The position numbers and the translations under genes were made by a program. 64,000 bases of DNA from Nitzschia sp. pyKryTriq1 (taxonomy: Eukaryota; Bacillariophyta; Bacillariophyceae; Bacillariales; Bacillariaceae). How positions within the stretch are numbered: position 1 is the stretch's first letter; every line of letters starts with the position of its first letter. Shown here one piece after another: positions 8,507 to 18,900 of the stretch. The stretch covers positions 3,596,001 to 3,660,000 of the forward strand of contig OY101116.1 in assembly GCA_956465555.1 (NCBI GenBank), given 5' to 3'. The notes under the pieces are model-generated. The model had not been told where the DNA came from. It saw only the letters and a program-made list of their open reading frames with translations, and searched no databases.

Positions 8507-9976
8507 TCATAATTCACAACTACTGCCTGTGATTACACCTTCCGATGATTCATTTTCTTCTGCCGACGCAGCCATTGCCGCCTGAAGCCCTGGCGGGAAC
8601 TCCTCGAAAAGTTCCGCTTGTGTCTTGGAGCCGTGCTTCTGTAAAAAGTCGTTTACCACATTGTTTGTCGCTGTTTCCAAACTGCTGCCGCTGTGGTCTT
8701 CGGCTACCTCCAAAACCACATTCATAAAGTCTGTCAAGAGAGCGCTGGTCGATTCATGCTTGTCGACGATCGATGGATCATAATCCTGAGCAACCCACGC
8801 CAAACGCTTCAATAGAAAGGCTTTACTCGCCGTGTCAACGTAATCCCAGACAGCTTGAATGACATACAGCAAAGCGGAATGCGCAAAGAATTGATCGTCC
8901 ACATCGTACAGGCCAATGGGTGTGGGAGAAGCGGCACCAAACATGACCATTCGAAAGTGGTCGCAGGCGGGTCCCCCATGGGCAACCCCTCCACTAGTGC
9001 AGATCAAGTCGCCACATTCCAAGACCGGGCTTTTTGGGGGTGTTGTCGATTCGAGTTCGACGGGAAGGGGTTCTTCCTCGGTTGTCGTCGTCGCACACTC
9101 TTTGAGCACTTCGGCACCAGCCATGTTGGCTTCGAGCACGTCAATTCGTTGGAGCATAGGTCCGAAAATATCGAGGATCTTGTTGATCCATAATTGCACG
9201 TGAGGTCTTTCGAGTAGACATTCTTTCAATGACAATGGCGCGTCCGCCCAGATTGTGGAGACGAGTTCATCGATCGTATGCGGCCCGAAATCTTCCCGGA
9301 GTACTACTCTAGTTCCCGGCGTTATCCGACGATCGTCATTAAGAATGAGACCAAACTGCACATTATTGACCGGGACATCCGTATGAATGGTTTGTTCCTT
9401 GCATTGCTGACTGACAATAATACTCCAGTCGGCAAAGGTCAATTGTCCTCCGCCGCGCATCATCGCTTGAACTCTTTCATCCCGCTTGGCCTGCGCCTCG
9501 GCGTACTCGACCATGGCCTGCGGCAACGACGGCTCAAATCCCGACAAACTCGTCGTAAAATAATCCCCCAACACTTTGATTTCATAGCGCCCCCCTGTAA
9601 TCTTTCGAACCCCTCGATGCCACCCATTTTCATCGATTGCCAAATCATCGTCCTCGAGGGCTTTCGAGTACAGCTCGTGAACATCCGGCAAAAACCGATG
9701 TTCAAACACCTCTACCAAACGTTTCATTTGCGAGACGACGGGGTCATCCAGAACGGTGGGAATCACGGCCGTTGTCGGTAAACCTTGAGCACGTCGACGG
9801 TACTTGAGTTCCAATACGGGTTCCAGGCTCGTTGCTGCTGCTGCTGCTGGACGAGAAGAAGAACTCATTGTAGACGTCGACGAAGGATGAGGTCGATTGG
9901 CAGGGGTGGGTGCTTGGTGCTGCGGTACTGAAATAACTCCCATTGTGTCGCTGTTATTTGTTGAATGGCTTTCCAA
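8507..9976 (-). CDS. Putative 2-oxoglutarate/Fe(II)-dependent oxygenase-like protein
   Basis: A single-exon ORF of 489 residues. I do not recognise the exact family, but the spacing of key residues suggests a double-stranded beta-helix 2OG oxygenase: H198-x-D200 in QTIHTDVPVNN; a distal His, H333, in GDLICTSGGVAHGGP; and R342 in FRMVMFGAA, placed like the 2OG-binding Arg that follows the distal His. Between them (about 285-320) is an acidic, T/P-rich insertion. The first 50 residues are low-complexity (S, T, P, A) without a clear signal peptide, so cytosolic or nuclear location is likely. The C-terminal 120 residues are helical and unassigned. Substrate unknown. If the HxD...H triad is coincidental, this is simply an orphan protein. 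Confidence 0.7.
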   Translation of the reverse strand: MESHSTNNSDTMGVISVPQHQAPTPANRPHPSSTSTMSSSSRPAAAAATSLEPVLELKYRRRAQGLPTTAVIPTVLDDPVVSQMKRLVEVFEHRFLPDVHELYSKALEDDDLAIDENGWHRGVRKITGGRYEIKVLGDYFTTSLSGFEPSLPQAMVEYAEAQAKRDERVQAMMRGGGQLTFADWSIIVSQQCKEQTIHTDVPVNNVQFGLILNDDRRITPGTRVVLREDFGPHTIDELVSTIWADAPLSLKECLLERPHVQLWINKILDIFGPMLQRIDVLEANMAGAEVLKECATTTTEEEPLPVELESTTPPKSPVLECGDLICTSGGVAHGGPACDHFRMVMFGAASPTPIGLYDVDDQFFAHSALLYVIQAVWDYVDTASKAFLLKRLAWVAQDYDPSIVDKHESTSALLTDFMNVVLEVAEDHSGSSLETATNNVVNDFLQKHGSKTQAELFEEFPPGLQAAMAASAEENESSEGVITGSSCEL

Positions 9977-10918
9977 GTGTTATTATATTCCTGTTGCTGC
10001 AATTGGAAGTCGTCCTCGACAAAAAAATTCGATTGTTAGAACTTTAACCTTTCAATCGAAGAAACTGTCTGTACTGGTGGAAACAGAAAAAGCAACCAAG
10101 TAGACAAGGATGGAAGATAGTCCAATGGATGGCGAAGAATGCTCCGAAGTCAAAGTCGCAAAAGCAGGACAGCAATGAAACGCAGTTGTCAGTTTGTAGT
10201 TGTTGCAGGTTGCAGGCGGTGGCAAACGCACCAGTACGTATTATGACGACGACGACTCCGAGCGCAATAGCCAAGTGAAAGTTGAAGCCACCACTGCGAG
10301 CGAGTTCGCGTGTTGGTGGATGAGGCTTATTGGATGGGCTCGATTTGCTCGTGGTTTGTAGGTTCTGCACGTTCTCTGCGTAGCTCCCTACGGAGAATGT
10401 TGTACCATATACTCTTCGGCTCTCCGAGTTCCGCCTTTGATCTGCGTGCATTGTGGATTGTCGACGCATGGAAATTCTTCGAAGTCTTTAGGGACAGTTG
10501 AGGTCGCGTGGGTCGAACGACCAGCAGTTTTTCAGCAGTCCCCCGCCCGTCATCCGTCTGTTCTCTGAAGTCGTATTAGTCGAAATATTGTAGATGAAAT
10601 ACAGTACAGGTACACGTAATATCGATGGATCAATGATGCAGATGTAACGCAGTCTCTAGCTAGAGTAGAGTACCTGGTACCAGGTACTACGAGTACTGTA
10701 CGAAGAAGACCACTTTAATGCATATTCTACAAAACCAAAACAATATCAGCGCCTTCCGTGTTTCAGCCTTCTATGAATAGTAGAGGGGTTGCTATTCGCC
10801 TCTGGTAGTGCGTCGACGACCTCTACCCTCGTCCTTCTAACTTCTGGCCAAGTAAATCACATTAAAAAAATCCTTCGAGTATCTCTAAGTGTATTTTTTC
10901 ATTTTGCCTTTTGCCTTC
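9977..10918 (-). other. Intergenic region; possible small ORF 10044-10469 (-)
   Basis: A 141-codon minus-strand ORF (10469 to 10044) has a hydrophobic stretch (HLAIALGVVVVIIRTG) and a C/F-rich end, but no recognisable family, and lies where the 5' UTR/promoter of the 2OG-like gene is expected. I do not call it a gene. Around 10662-10703 there is a cluster of palindromic fragments (CTCTAGCTAGAG, GGTACCAGGTACTACGAGTACTGTAC). Confidence 0.35.
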
Positions 10919-11428
10919 CTAGTCCGTACTAGAGGCTACCGCTGCCTGTTCTTCGCGTGCTTTGAGTCGATCTTCGTAGGCCAACTTGGATCGAATCCGT
11001 TCCTTCACTACCTGGCCTTCCCCTGATGTGACATGCTTGCTCGTCAGAATATAATTATCTAGCCCTCCTGCCTTGTCAATACTTCTTAGAGTCGATGTCG
11101 TCAAGTGAAATCGAACCATTTCGTCCAAGATTTCCGAGTAGACACGTTTCGTGAAGACGTTGGGTTTGAATTTGCGTTTGGTGGCACGCATACTGAACGA
11201 AACATTGTTTCCAGTTCGAATATCCTTGCCATCGTAGAGTCCACGTCGAGAACGATTACTTCGATAACGAACCGCTCCAATATCATGCGGAGACGAAGAC
11301 TGCTGGATTATGCTGGGGAGGAGATGAAACACGGGCGTCGTCATACTCGTAGTGGGAGCTGCCAGGGCACTTTGTTGCCAACGAGCAGCTGCCGCGATGC
11401 AGCGGTTCATCGCGGGATTTCGAAACAT
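10919..11428 (-). CDS. MRPL28: Mitochondrial large-subunit ribosomal protein bL28m
   Basis: A single-exon 169-residue protein. The core, about residues 59-135, matches ribosomal L28: RSRRGLYDGKDIRTGNNVSF, then SMRATKRKFKPNVFTKRVYS, then a segment with LTTSTLRSIDKAGGLDNYIL, equivalent to bacterial L28 TGNN...TKRRF.PN...R...R..V....R.IDK.G. The first 55 residues are rich in A, R, S and Q and nearly free of acids (MNRCIAAAARWQQSALAAPTT), a typical mitochondrial presequence, so I place it in the mitochondrial rather than plastid ribosome. Translation could start at the first ATG or at Met7. The C-terminal 30 residues (KERIRSKLAYEDRLKAREEQ) are charged and helical. Confidence 0.9.
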   Translation of the reverse strand: MFRNPAMNRCIAAAARWQQSALAAPTTSMTTPVFHLLPSIIQQSSSPHDIGAVRYRSNRSRRGLYDGKDIRTGNNVSFSMRATKRKFKPNVFTKRVYSEILDEMVRFHLTTSTLRSIDKAGGLDNYILTSKHVTSGEGQVVKERIRSKLAYEDRLKAREEQAAVASSTD

Positions 11429-11801
11429 GGTGACTGTCGGTACCGTACTGACTGTACTGGTACTGTGTGGCGAAAGAAGGCACTCGGCTGTGAAGAGCTA
11501 ATGTGACTGTGATATTATGAGATTGTCGAAGCAACTAACGGTACGAGTACCAGTACGAGTACTGTACCTACTCAGCCCACAGCCACCATTGTCGATTATT
11601 TTCGAACGACCCGATCGAGCGCCGACCTACTTTATGTCGAACGGACGCATGACAGATGATTAGACTGATGACTGACTGATGACTGATGACTGATCGACTG
11701 ATGACAGACGTCGAATGAATCAAAACACTATTTCAGTACCGAACTTGAAAGATCGAAAGAACCACTTCGTAGTAACAACCGGTAGTCTACTCTCTGGAGC
11801 G

Positions 11802-11837
<36 letters not shown>

Positions 11838-11918
11838 CAACAGACTTAGCTCGACCTAGTAGAACTTGTAGTATAGTGAAAGAATAAGAGAAAACTGATA
11901 AGAGCACTTAGACATTTA
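11429..11918 (-). other. Intergenic region with a GA microsatellite
   Basis: No gene. It contains an (AG)n tract at about 11807-11834, repeated ACTGATGACTGATG units at 11661-11706, and palindromic GTACGAGTACCAGTACGAGTA near 11540-11560. The 11429-11500 part is probably the bL28m promoter/5' UTR. Confidence 0.45.
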
Positions 11919-12996
11919 TTATGCTACCGGTGCAGTACTGGTTTGACCCGCTCCTCGATCTTCCATCACCGTTTGTTTGACAGCTTGGGCGAATCTTTTG
12001 AAACCAAAGCTCTGCAGAGATAGAAGATAAAAGTCGAAGTGAGGTTTATGGTAAAACATTGAACGAAAGCAGGTCGGAAAATCAATCGATCCTAGCTCAC
12101 CTGCAGGTATACTCGTCCTGGACCGGTCAGTGTCGTTGAGAATATCCCTTCGCCTCCACAGCAGCATGTGACGCTGCAGAGCTTTCCATTCGAAATGATT
12201 CCCAACTTCACCGACTCCTCAAACGCTACTACCGAAGTCGTGTCGACAGTTATAGTTTCTCCTTTCTGCAAGTGACGATACACAATCGTACCCCCACCAG
12301 CTAAAAATGCAATACTGTCATCAGACCCAGTAATCTTCTGGCGACAACAACCCAATCCAGCACAGCAACAAGTTGTGCAGCTTGTGTCCAAATCGCAGCC
12401 GACGTCGACATCTCCAAGTTCGCTCATATACGCACCAGGTTGAGCAATAAGTCTTGTACCTGAAGTGACATGAGTCCCAAATTTGAGCTAAGGTGGGACA
12501 AAAAAGGTGGTCAGTCAAAGAATAATCGTGCGAGCCAAATCGGACTTGGACGATGCTGATTACTTACTGGAATAATCTTGGCCGGGAAATTCGGAGTCAG
12601 ACCGACATATCCTTCCTGTCCTGTATTATTTTTCAAGAACACCTTGACACAGCTTTCTCCACCGAATATACGATTGCATCCACCAACGAAGCCTACTTGA
12701 GAACAGAGAGTAAGCTCCACGCTGGTTTCCATAAACGGGCTCATGTACATGAAGCTTCCAATCTCGGTTGTAACAGACTCTCCACCCGGTACCGTCATTG
12801 TCAAAATTTGCATATCATGGCCGACAATGTTCCATTTGTGGCCGCCAGTCTTGTGGTTTTGCTCACTCGCCAGTGGTGGTGTGTACCAAAGAAATCCCGT
12901 CCGCAGCGGATCAAAGATACTCTCTAATGTGCTAGTCAAAGGCACGGCTTCCGCCGCGAGATCAATTTCTTCCTCTTCTTTCCGTTTTCTCGGCAT
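11919..12996 (-). CDS. AIM24-family protein, copy A
   Basis: Three exons on the minus strand, 12996..12568, 12487..12101 and 12011..11919, give 302 residues with all junctions phase 0. It belongs to the AIM24 family (formerly DUF124), a double-psi-like beta repeat protein known from yeast mitochondria (cristae and MICOS maintenance) and from bacteria. Visible family landmarks are GHDMQILTMTVPGGESVTTE, GSFMYMS, NNTGQEGYVGLTPNFPAKIIP, GAYMSELGDVDV and the C-terminal CCGGEGIFSTTLTGPGRVYLQ. It is unusually Cys-rich around residues 170-190 (CDLDTSCTTCCCAGLGCC) and has another CCC before the GEG motif. No mitochondrial presequence is obvious: the N-terminus is charged (MPRKRKEEEEIDL). It is the first of three neighbouring paralogues. 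Confidence 0.85.
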
Positions 12997-13607
12997 TTTC
13001 GCAATAATAAATCAATGAGTCCCTTCGGTAAGTTTCGAGTATAAGATTCAATCAACAAGATGTTGGCTGCTTGGTGATGGTGTGGGATCGAGATGTGAAT
13101 GCCTAAAACGGGGCAAGGAAGAATCTTTTGAACCGAAATCGATCGCTCGTCTCTGAACAGAAATGGGGGCATATATCATCTCCTAAACAGAATATTCTTT
13201 TCTTCTCCAACGGAATGTTGTTTTGGCGCCCATTTTTTAGTGTGCGACTACAACATGTTGGCGGTTGATGCCACCATGGATGTTCTTGGGAATGTTATGG
13301 TGGCATATTATGGTGTCCATACCGTAGTAGTAGTAAAGTACACTACCGGCAGTAGTAGAGAGTAGGTAGGTTCCAGCACAATAGCTTTAGAGTAGAGACT
13401 CTATTCTACTCTGATTCTGTCCACTTTACTAAATAGAAAGTTGGATTGATTCCTAGCTAGTACTAGTCTAGTAGCCAGCTACTCGAAATGCAATAATTGT
13501 TCGACAATCCACATTTGTCGCTTTTTTGGATTGCTACAGGTGGTCTCGCTTGAGTGACTCCTCCAGTAGACTCTGCAGCTAAAATATCCTGAAGTGTTGG
13601 ACAATCC
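12997..13607 (-). other. Intergenic region between AIM24 copies A and B
   Basis: No gene. CTACTACTACGG/AGTAGTAGAGAGTAG-type repeats occur at 13325-13400 and an AGCTAGTACTAGTCTAGTAGCCAGCTAC cluster near 13455-13480. Promoter of copy A is expected near 13000-13150. Confidence 0.4.
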
Positions 13608-14591
13608 TTATCTTCTATACATTTTGTTCGCTGCCAACGCATCGAGGAAAAGTTGCTTGTTCATACTTTGAACAATGGCCAACCCAGGACCCGTCAATGT
13701 TGTGTTAAAAATACCCTCGCCACCACCGATCATCCCAACGACACCAGCCGTCCTCTTGATGTCCAATGTACATGACTCCGCAAAAGCCAAAATACAGTTG
13801 GTGTCCATAATCATAACTTCGCCAGGCTTTAAAACCTTTTCAACGATTGTCCCAGTCGCTCCCAGAAAGACAGTTCCAGTGCCTTGGATCTTTTGGCGAA
13901 TGAGTCCTGCTCCACCACAGCAGCATCTCATGAAATTGCAGTCCCAGCTGATACCAAGATTGACATCACCGTATGAGGCCATGTAGGTTCCTTGTTGAAC
14001 GATCAAAACACCACCGACGTCCTTCGATGACAGGTCCACTGGAATGACTTTACCAAGAGGTTCGTTCGGGGTCATGGCGGCGTACCCAACATCGGAACCT
14101 CCAGTATTTGTGAAATTCAGCACAAAACAGTCTTCGCCCGACAAACAGCGCTCACAGCACCCATCACATGTTGCATGTTGTGTGACTCCTGGGGTTAAGT
14201 ACATCATCGAGCCCGGCTCTCCTTTGCATGTATCCCCTGGCCGCAGGGCGACGGTGATTACTTGACTTTCATTGCCAGCAATCGCAAACTTTGCGTCTGG
14301 ACTTTTATTTACTTCAAGATGATCCCAACCACTTGCATCAGAAACGAGATGCGATTTGTCTTTACTTTCAATTGATCCTATATTGGATTCTTTCTTCTTT
14401 GAAGCAGGTTTTTTGGTTTCTCTTGCCGCGTGGTCACCCTTCTCTTGTGACCTTTTCTTTTTCTTCTTTTCAGACTTGGGCCTATCAGATGCCACTTCTT
14501 TGGAGGATGATTCCTTTTTCTTCTTTTTCTTTTTGGCCTTTTTCTCCTCGTCGTCTGCTGTTGATTCTTTTGCCATGGTTTCTAGAGGCAA
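13608..14591 (-). CDS. AIM24-family protein, copy B, with a Lys-rich N-terminal extension
   Basis: An intronless 327-residue protein. The first 80 residues are a highly basic extension (KKAKKKKKKKESSS, SEKKKKKRSQEK), which could act as a nuclear/nucleolar signal or a charge tether; this is absent in copies A and C. The AIM24 fold follows: ESQVITVALRPGDTCKGEPGSMMYLTPG, NTGGSDVGYAAMTPNEPLGKVIPV, GTYMASYGDVNLG, and the signature GGGEGIFNTTLTGPGLAIVQS. Cys clusters CDGCCERC and MRCCCGGAG match the Cys-rich positions of copy A. Met6 (MAKEST) is an alternative start. It is divergent from copy C, 372 bp away, and in tandem with copy A. Confidence 0.85.
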   Translation of the reverse strand: MPLETMAKESTADDEEKKAKKKKKKKESSSKEVASDRPKSEKKKKKRSQEKGDHAARETKKPASKKKESNIGSIESKDKSHLVSDASGWDHLEVNKSPDAKFAIAGNESQVITVALRPGDTCKGEPGSMMYLTPGVTQHATCDGCCERCLSGEDCFVLNFTNTGGSDVGYAAMTPNEPLGKVIPVDLSSKDVGGVLIVQQGTYMASYGDVNLGISWDCNFMRCCCGGAGLIRQKIQGTGTVFLGATGTIVEKVLKPGEVMIMDTNCILAFAESCTLDIKRTAGVVGMIGGGEGIFNTTLTGPGLAIVQSMNKQLFLDALAANKMYRR

Positions 14592-14963
14592 TTTGAATCT
14601 GGTTCCGAGTAGTTTTTTCTATTGTTTCAAGATTGTGACAGGATCTTGCCTCGGATCGCTGCAGGTCCCGTCGTCAGAAAAGATTTCGGGACTTTCTGGA
14701 TCGAGCGCCCTTTTGCCCATAGATACCGTACGAAGTACCATACTTAAAATATCTACGGCTAAGTGAAATGCCTATTTAGAGGATCATTTAGTTTTTATCG
14801 ATATACAGAGTCGTATACCTATATGAAAATTCACACACTTTCTTTCATTTTTTCGTGCCCAAGCAGGGACGCCAGAAACCAGATCCCGAAGAAAGAAAAT
14901 CCGAATCTTCTCAAACAGTAACAAACCCTCGAGTTTCATTATCCCATTCGATTTGCGACTACA
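14592..14963. promoter_or_regulatory. Divergent promoter region between AIM24 copies B and C
   Basis: A 372-bp spacer between two start codons that face away from each other. It must hold both promoters. I see no strong shared element; a GATACCGTACGAAGTACCATAC imperfect palindrome lies at about 14720-14742. Confidence 0.4.
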
Positions 14964-15869
14964 ATGTTGGAAGGCTTTGAGCATTGGGTACCTCCTGTTC
15001 CAGAGGAATATGATGATGGAATGCCAGTTTATGAAATTATTGGAACAGACGCGCAGGTCGTTCAATTTCCAGTTCGACCAAACCGCAAGATACATTGCTT
15101 CTCTGGTGCCATGGCCTACATGAGCGATGATATTCAAATGGAAGCCAAGTTGGGTGGCTTTGGACGGACATTTGGACGAGTGGCCGGTGGGGGGTCCATC
15201 TTTGAGATCACATATACAAACAATAGTGGAAATGATGGATACATCGGCATGACGCCAGATTACCCGGGAGTGATTGTTCCAATCAACATGAAGACTGCAA
15301 GAAAAATCATCGCCCTGAGAGACTCATATTTGTGTGGTACGGTGGGCCTTGGTGACGATTTTGCGAGCATAGGTGCGGGCTTTAATCCTGCCAACTCGGT
15401 TGGGAGCTTTTGCTGCAGTGGCTTTGATTTTATCGTGCAAACTCTTGAGAATGGACACTGGGTCTTTCTCATGGCGATGGGGACGGTCGTCAAGAAATCT
15501 TTGAAATCTGGAGAAAGCATTTTGGTAGATGGCAATAGTCTGCTTTGCTTCGAGTCCACTGTCACGGTGGATATTCGCTCTGTAGGAAATATTGCCGCAA
15601 TGTGCTGTGGAGGGGAAGGCCTTTTCAACACTGAGCTCACGGGACCTGGCACGATTTGGATGCAATCTCTGAGTATAGACAAAGTAAGTGGCTTCTTTTT
15701 GGCTTATCTGCACTATGCTGATATATTTTATCGTGTGACGTGCTCATTTTTTCTTCTAACAACAACGCACTGGATGACTCGATTTTGAAAGATGCGTCGG
15801 CTGTTTCCTCCGACAGTTTCTAAAAGTGGAGGCGGAGGCGGAGGCGGAGACGATGTTGGCGGTAAGTAG
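14964..15869 (+). CDS. AIM24-family protein, copy C
   Basis: Two exons, 14964..15683 and 15792..15869, give 265 residues. Family landmarks: GTDAQVVQFPVRPNRKIHCFSGAM, NNSGNDGYIGMTPDYPGVIVPI, GTVVKKSLKSGESILVDGNS and CCGGEGLFNTELTGPGTIWMQS. It shares the CC pairs (SFCCSGFDF, AMCCGGEG) with the two neighbours. After the intron (GTAAGT at 15684; acceptor GAAAG ending 15791) a short tail begins MRRLFPPTVSKS and ends in a Gly-rich stretch. A second strong donor (GTAAGT at 15862) lies just before the stop at 15867-15869, so an alternative last exon beginning at 15906 (VLGYHDFILSRLY, stop near 15950) is possible. Confidence 0.8.
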
Positions 15870-15985
15870 AAGATGCAAGCACTTCATACTCCTCTAGTAT
15901 TGTAGTTTTAGGCTATCACGACTTCATCTTGAGTAGACTATACTAGGAAGCTGATTAGCGTTTCAGCGGTATGATACAGTAGCTA

Positions 15986-18900
15986 CTAGGAGAAGGTAAA
16001 GTGCTGTCTTCCGACTTCATTTGGCGACGCAACAAAGGTCTCGAACCTGCATACCATCTCGCCCAATGCTTTGATTGCAGCATTTCGATCAAAGTGTTCA
16101 CGCCTCTTCATTCGATTTGGCTTTTTGTTCAGCTCTCGTTGTGAAGCTGCATTGGAAGGTCGAGCTCGCTTGAGAGAAAGTTGGTGCAAAGCATTGAGTC
16201 GCTTGAGATGTTCATGGAGTGCACAGAACTCTTCCACCATGGGATTACAACTGGCGATTCCGTGAAGCAATGAAACCGAGAGGCAGAATATGCCATCTTT
16301 ATCACGGAACATTTGCATCTTATCCAAGAAAATCTCGGCAGAATAGCATGTAGCGAAACTGGGGACCAACTTTCGGTATTGCGAGACGTTGTCAAGCGTC
16401 AACAAAATGCAGTGCACAAGCTCGACATGAGGAACACTTCGATTGCAACTCCGAATAAGGTCGAGAAGAATCCTTGCCGCATCTGCTTCAGTGAAAAGGA
16501 GGCAGCAAAGTGGCGAGAGACGAGTGGAAGTCTCAAGAGATTTCACGGCGTCCATGATTTCTGCAAGGCTCTTGCTATTTTGAAGGATCTTCAAAGCATG
16601 CCTGGTCTTGTACCCAATCTGTAATTTCGGGTCCTTTCGCGCCTTGAGATGCGCTTGATCTAAACGTGAAACAACGGCTTCTACTTTCTTGGTGCGACGG
16701 CGACGGATCGCCTTAGCACGAAAAACGGCCTGAAGCCTCTTGACACCTTGTTCCAATATAGTTGCCCGCATTCGGTGGATATACACCCTCGCCAAATTTT
16801 GAATGCGCATAGCTGCCCGGGAAAAATGCAATCGTAACAAGTAAGATCGAATATGACGCTGAATTGCCTGCGCTTTCTTTTCGAAAAATCGGCGATCAGC
16901 ATACGCAGCCAGTTTCAATTCCTGAAGCTTCCTGCTAGCAATCACCCGACGGAAGAAGGTCTGAAGCTTGATAGTCGCATCCAACGATAGGAAGTAGTCA
17001 CAGAACTGAGCAAAACCTCTCCAGACGCGCTGAATTTCAGAGGCCGCGAAATGCGATACTTGCATTTCATCCCGAACAATGTATCCCCTTGCTACACCTT
17101 GAATAAGAGTAGCGCAGTGTTTCATTCGAGAAAACAAGGCACGCGCGACATATCCCCTGAAGCAAGATTGAATCACAGTCACAGACATCGACAGGAAACA
17201 TAGATTTCTGCGTTCCTCTACGCCCCGTGCTACTGCTTGAAGCTTCACGAAAGCAGCCTTCGTCCTCAAATAATGCTTCCGAGCATGAAACCTCCTGACT
17301 TGCGCTTGGAGACGAATGATCGAAATTTGTTGTACAAGATATTCAACATGCGCAACGAAACATCGCCAAGTCTTCTGAATCTTACGAGCAGATGACTGCC
17401 TTGTAGACAATTTGCGCGAGACATGACCACGCCAGACTCTTTGAATAGTCATGCTCGCAAAGTTTTGATTTTCCGACAGCATTTTCTTCGCACGGATCTT
17501 CTCCACCTGTCGGGTGGCAAGAAGTCTTCTTGCTGTGGATTGAAGGACGATAGCCGAAATCTTCGCCTTCATGTACCAGCGTCTTGCCATCCAACTTCGG
17601 ACGTGACTCTGAGCAATCACAACATCAACCAAATGCATATGATACCAAACACTCCAGTAGTGTCTTCTAAACGAAGTCTGTACCCGGGTGGCCATCGCAT
17701 GCAATACTGCAAAATTACGCCGAACGAGATATCCGCGAAAGGACTTTTGCAGAACGCCTGCAGCAGCGTTTTCGATTATCTCAGTCTGTTTCTCCAGGTA
17801 AAGTTGACGCAATATACCTCGAGCAATCCACATTCTCGCTGCTGATTGGATGGTGACAATACAACCCTGGGTGCGAATGACCTTCCTACGTGCGAGCCAT
17901 CTGCGAGTCAATGACTGCACAATCGTGATGTCATATTTTTCCAGCTCAAACAAGACACGAGCAATACGCCCCCTGTAATGAGCCTGAATCAAGGTTACTT
18001 GTGCATGTTTCCACCAGAGTTCTTGGCGAACATTCGACCCTCGATAAAGTGCTTGTATGGATTGAGCGGCTTGATTCCTCCTCAATAGTCTCTGACGTTC
18101 TTGCCGGATTTCGTTAACCTGCATAGATGCTTTGTATCTTCGGATGGAAGATTGGAGAACCAGGACTGCATTCTTTTTCTCCAAGGCAGTCTTTCTTCCA
18201 AGAAACCGCCGAGCTGCACTCTGTACGATGACAACATCGCCATAGTCAAGAGTGTATTTGATAAATTGAGAGAAGCATCGCCAAGCGCTTTGAATGAGGG
18301 TAGCTTGGTAGTTCATGTAACGTTGGAGGGTTCGTTCCTTTCGTCCCCGGTACAAAGCTTGAGTATTTACTGCAACAAATTTCATTGCAAGGAAACGATT
18401 TCGAAGAGTCGTCATTCGGCATGCTGCCTCAATCAGGGTTGCAGCATGACGACTTCGGGCAAGATTTGTTTGTGCAAGAAATGATCGAGCCAGCGACTAT
18501 TTTTATGCAAAGAAGGACAACATGAGAAACCGATAGATCCACGAAACAATATGTAATAAAAAATGTGGCCAACTTACCTGGAGGCAGATTGCAGACAATT
18601 GGCGCTCCACATAGTCATGATGCTGGCAACGGAGATACTCTAGTGTCTTCACAGCGTACCAGCGCCGCGCAAAGTTTTGCAGTACCTGCACCGAATCGCG
18701 ACGTTTGCGTGCTTCGAGTTGCGCAAGCATCCGACGGACAATACTTTGAGCAATAACAACCTCGAGAACGTCAAGTTCAAAATTCAGCATAGCGGAATAG
18801 CGCCTCCAGCATGCCTGCATTGTCACCGCAGCAGCCAGGCTTTTGCGAAACTCATTTGATGCCATTGTCCAACGAAAAAATGATTGGATTACAGTAATGG

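Noticed and set aside
10044-10469. Minus-strand ORF with a hydrophobic stretch
   Set aside because: No family, lies in the expected 5' UTR/promoter of the 2OG-like gene, and reads into C/F-rich antisense-like sequence.
13608-14591. Lys-rich start of AIM24 copy B as a separate histone-like gene
   Set aside because: The frame is continuous with the AIM24 domain and no splice or stop separates them.
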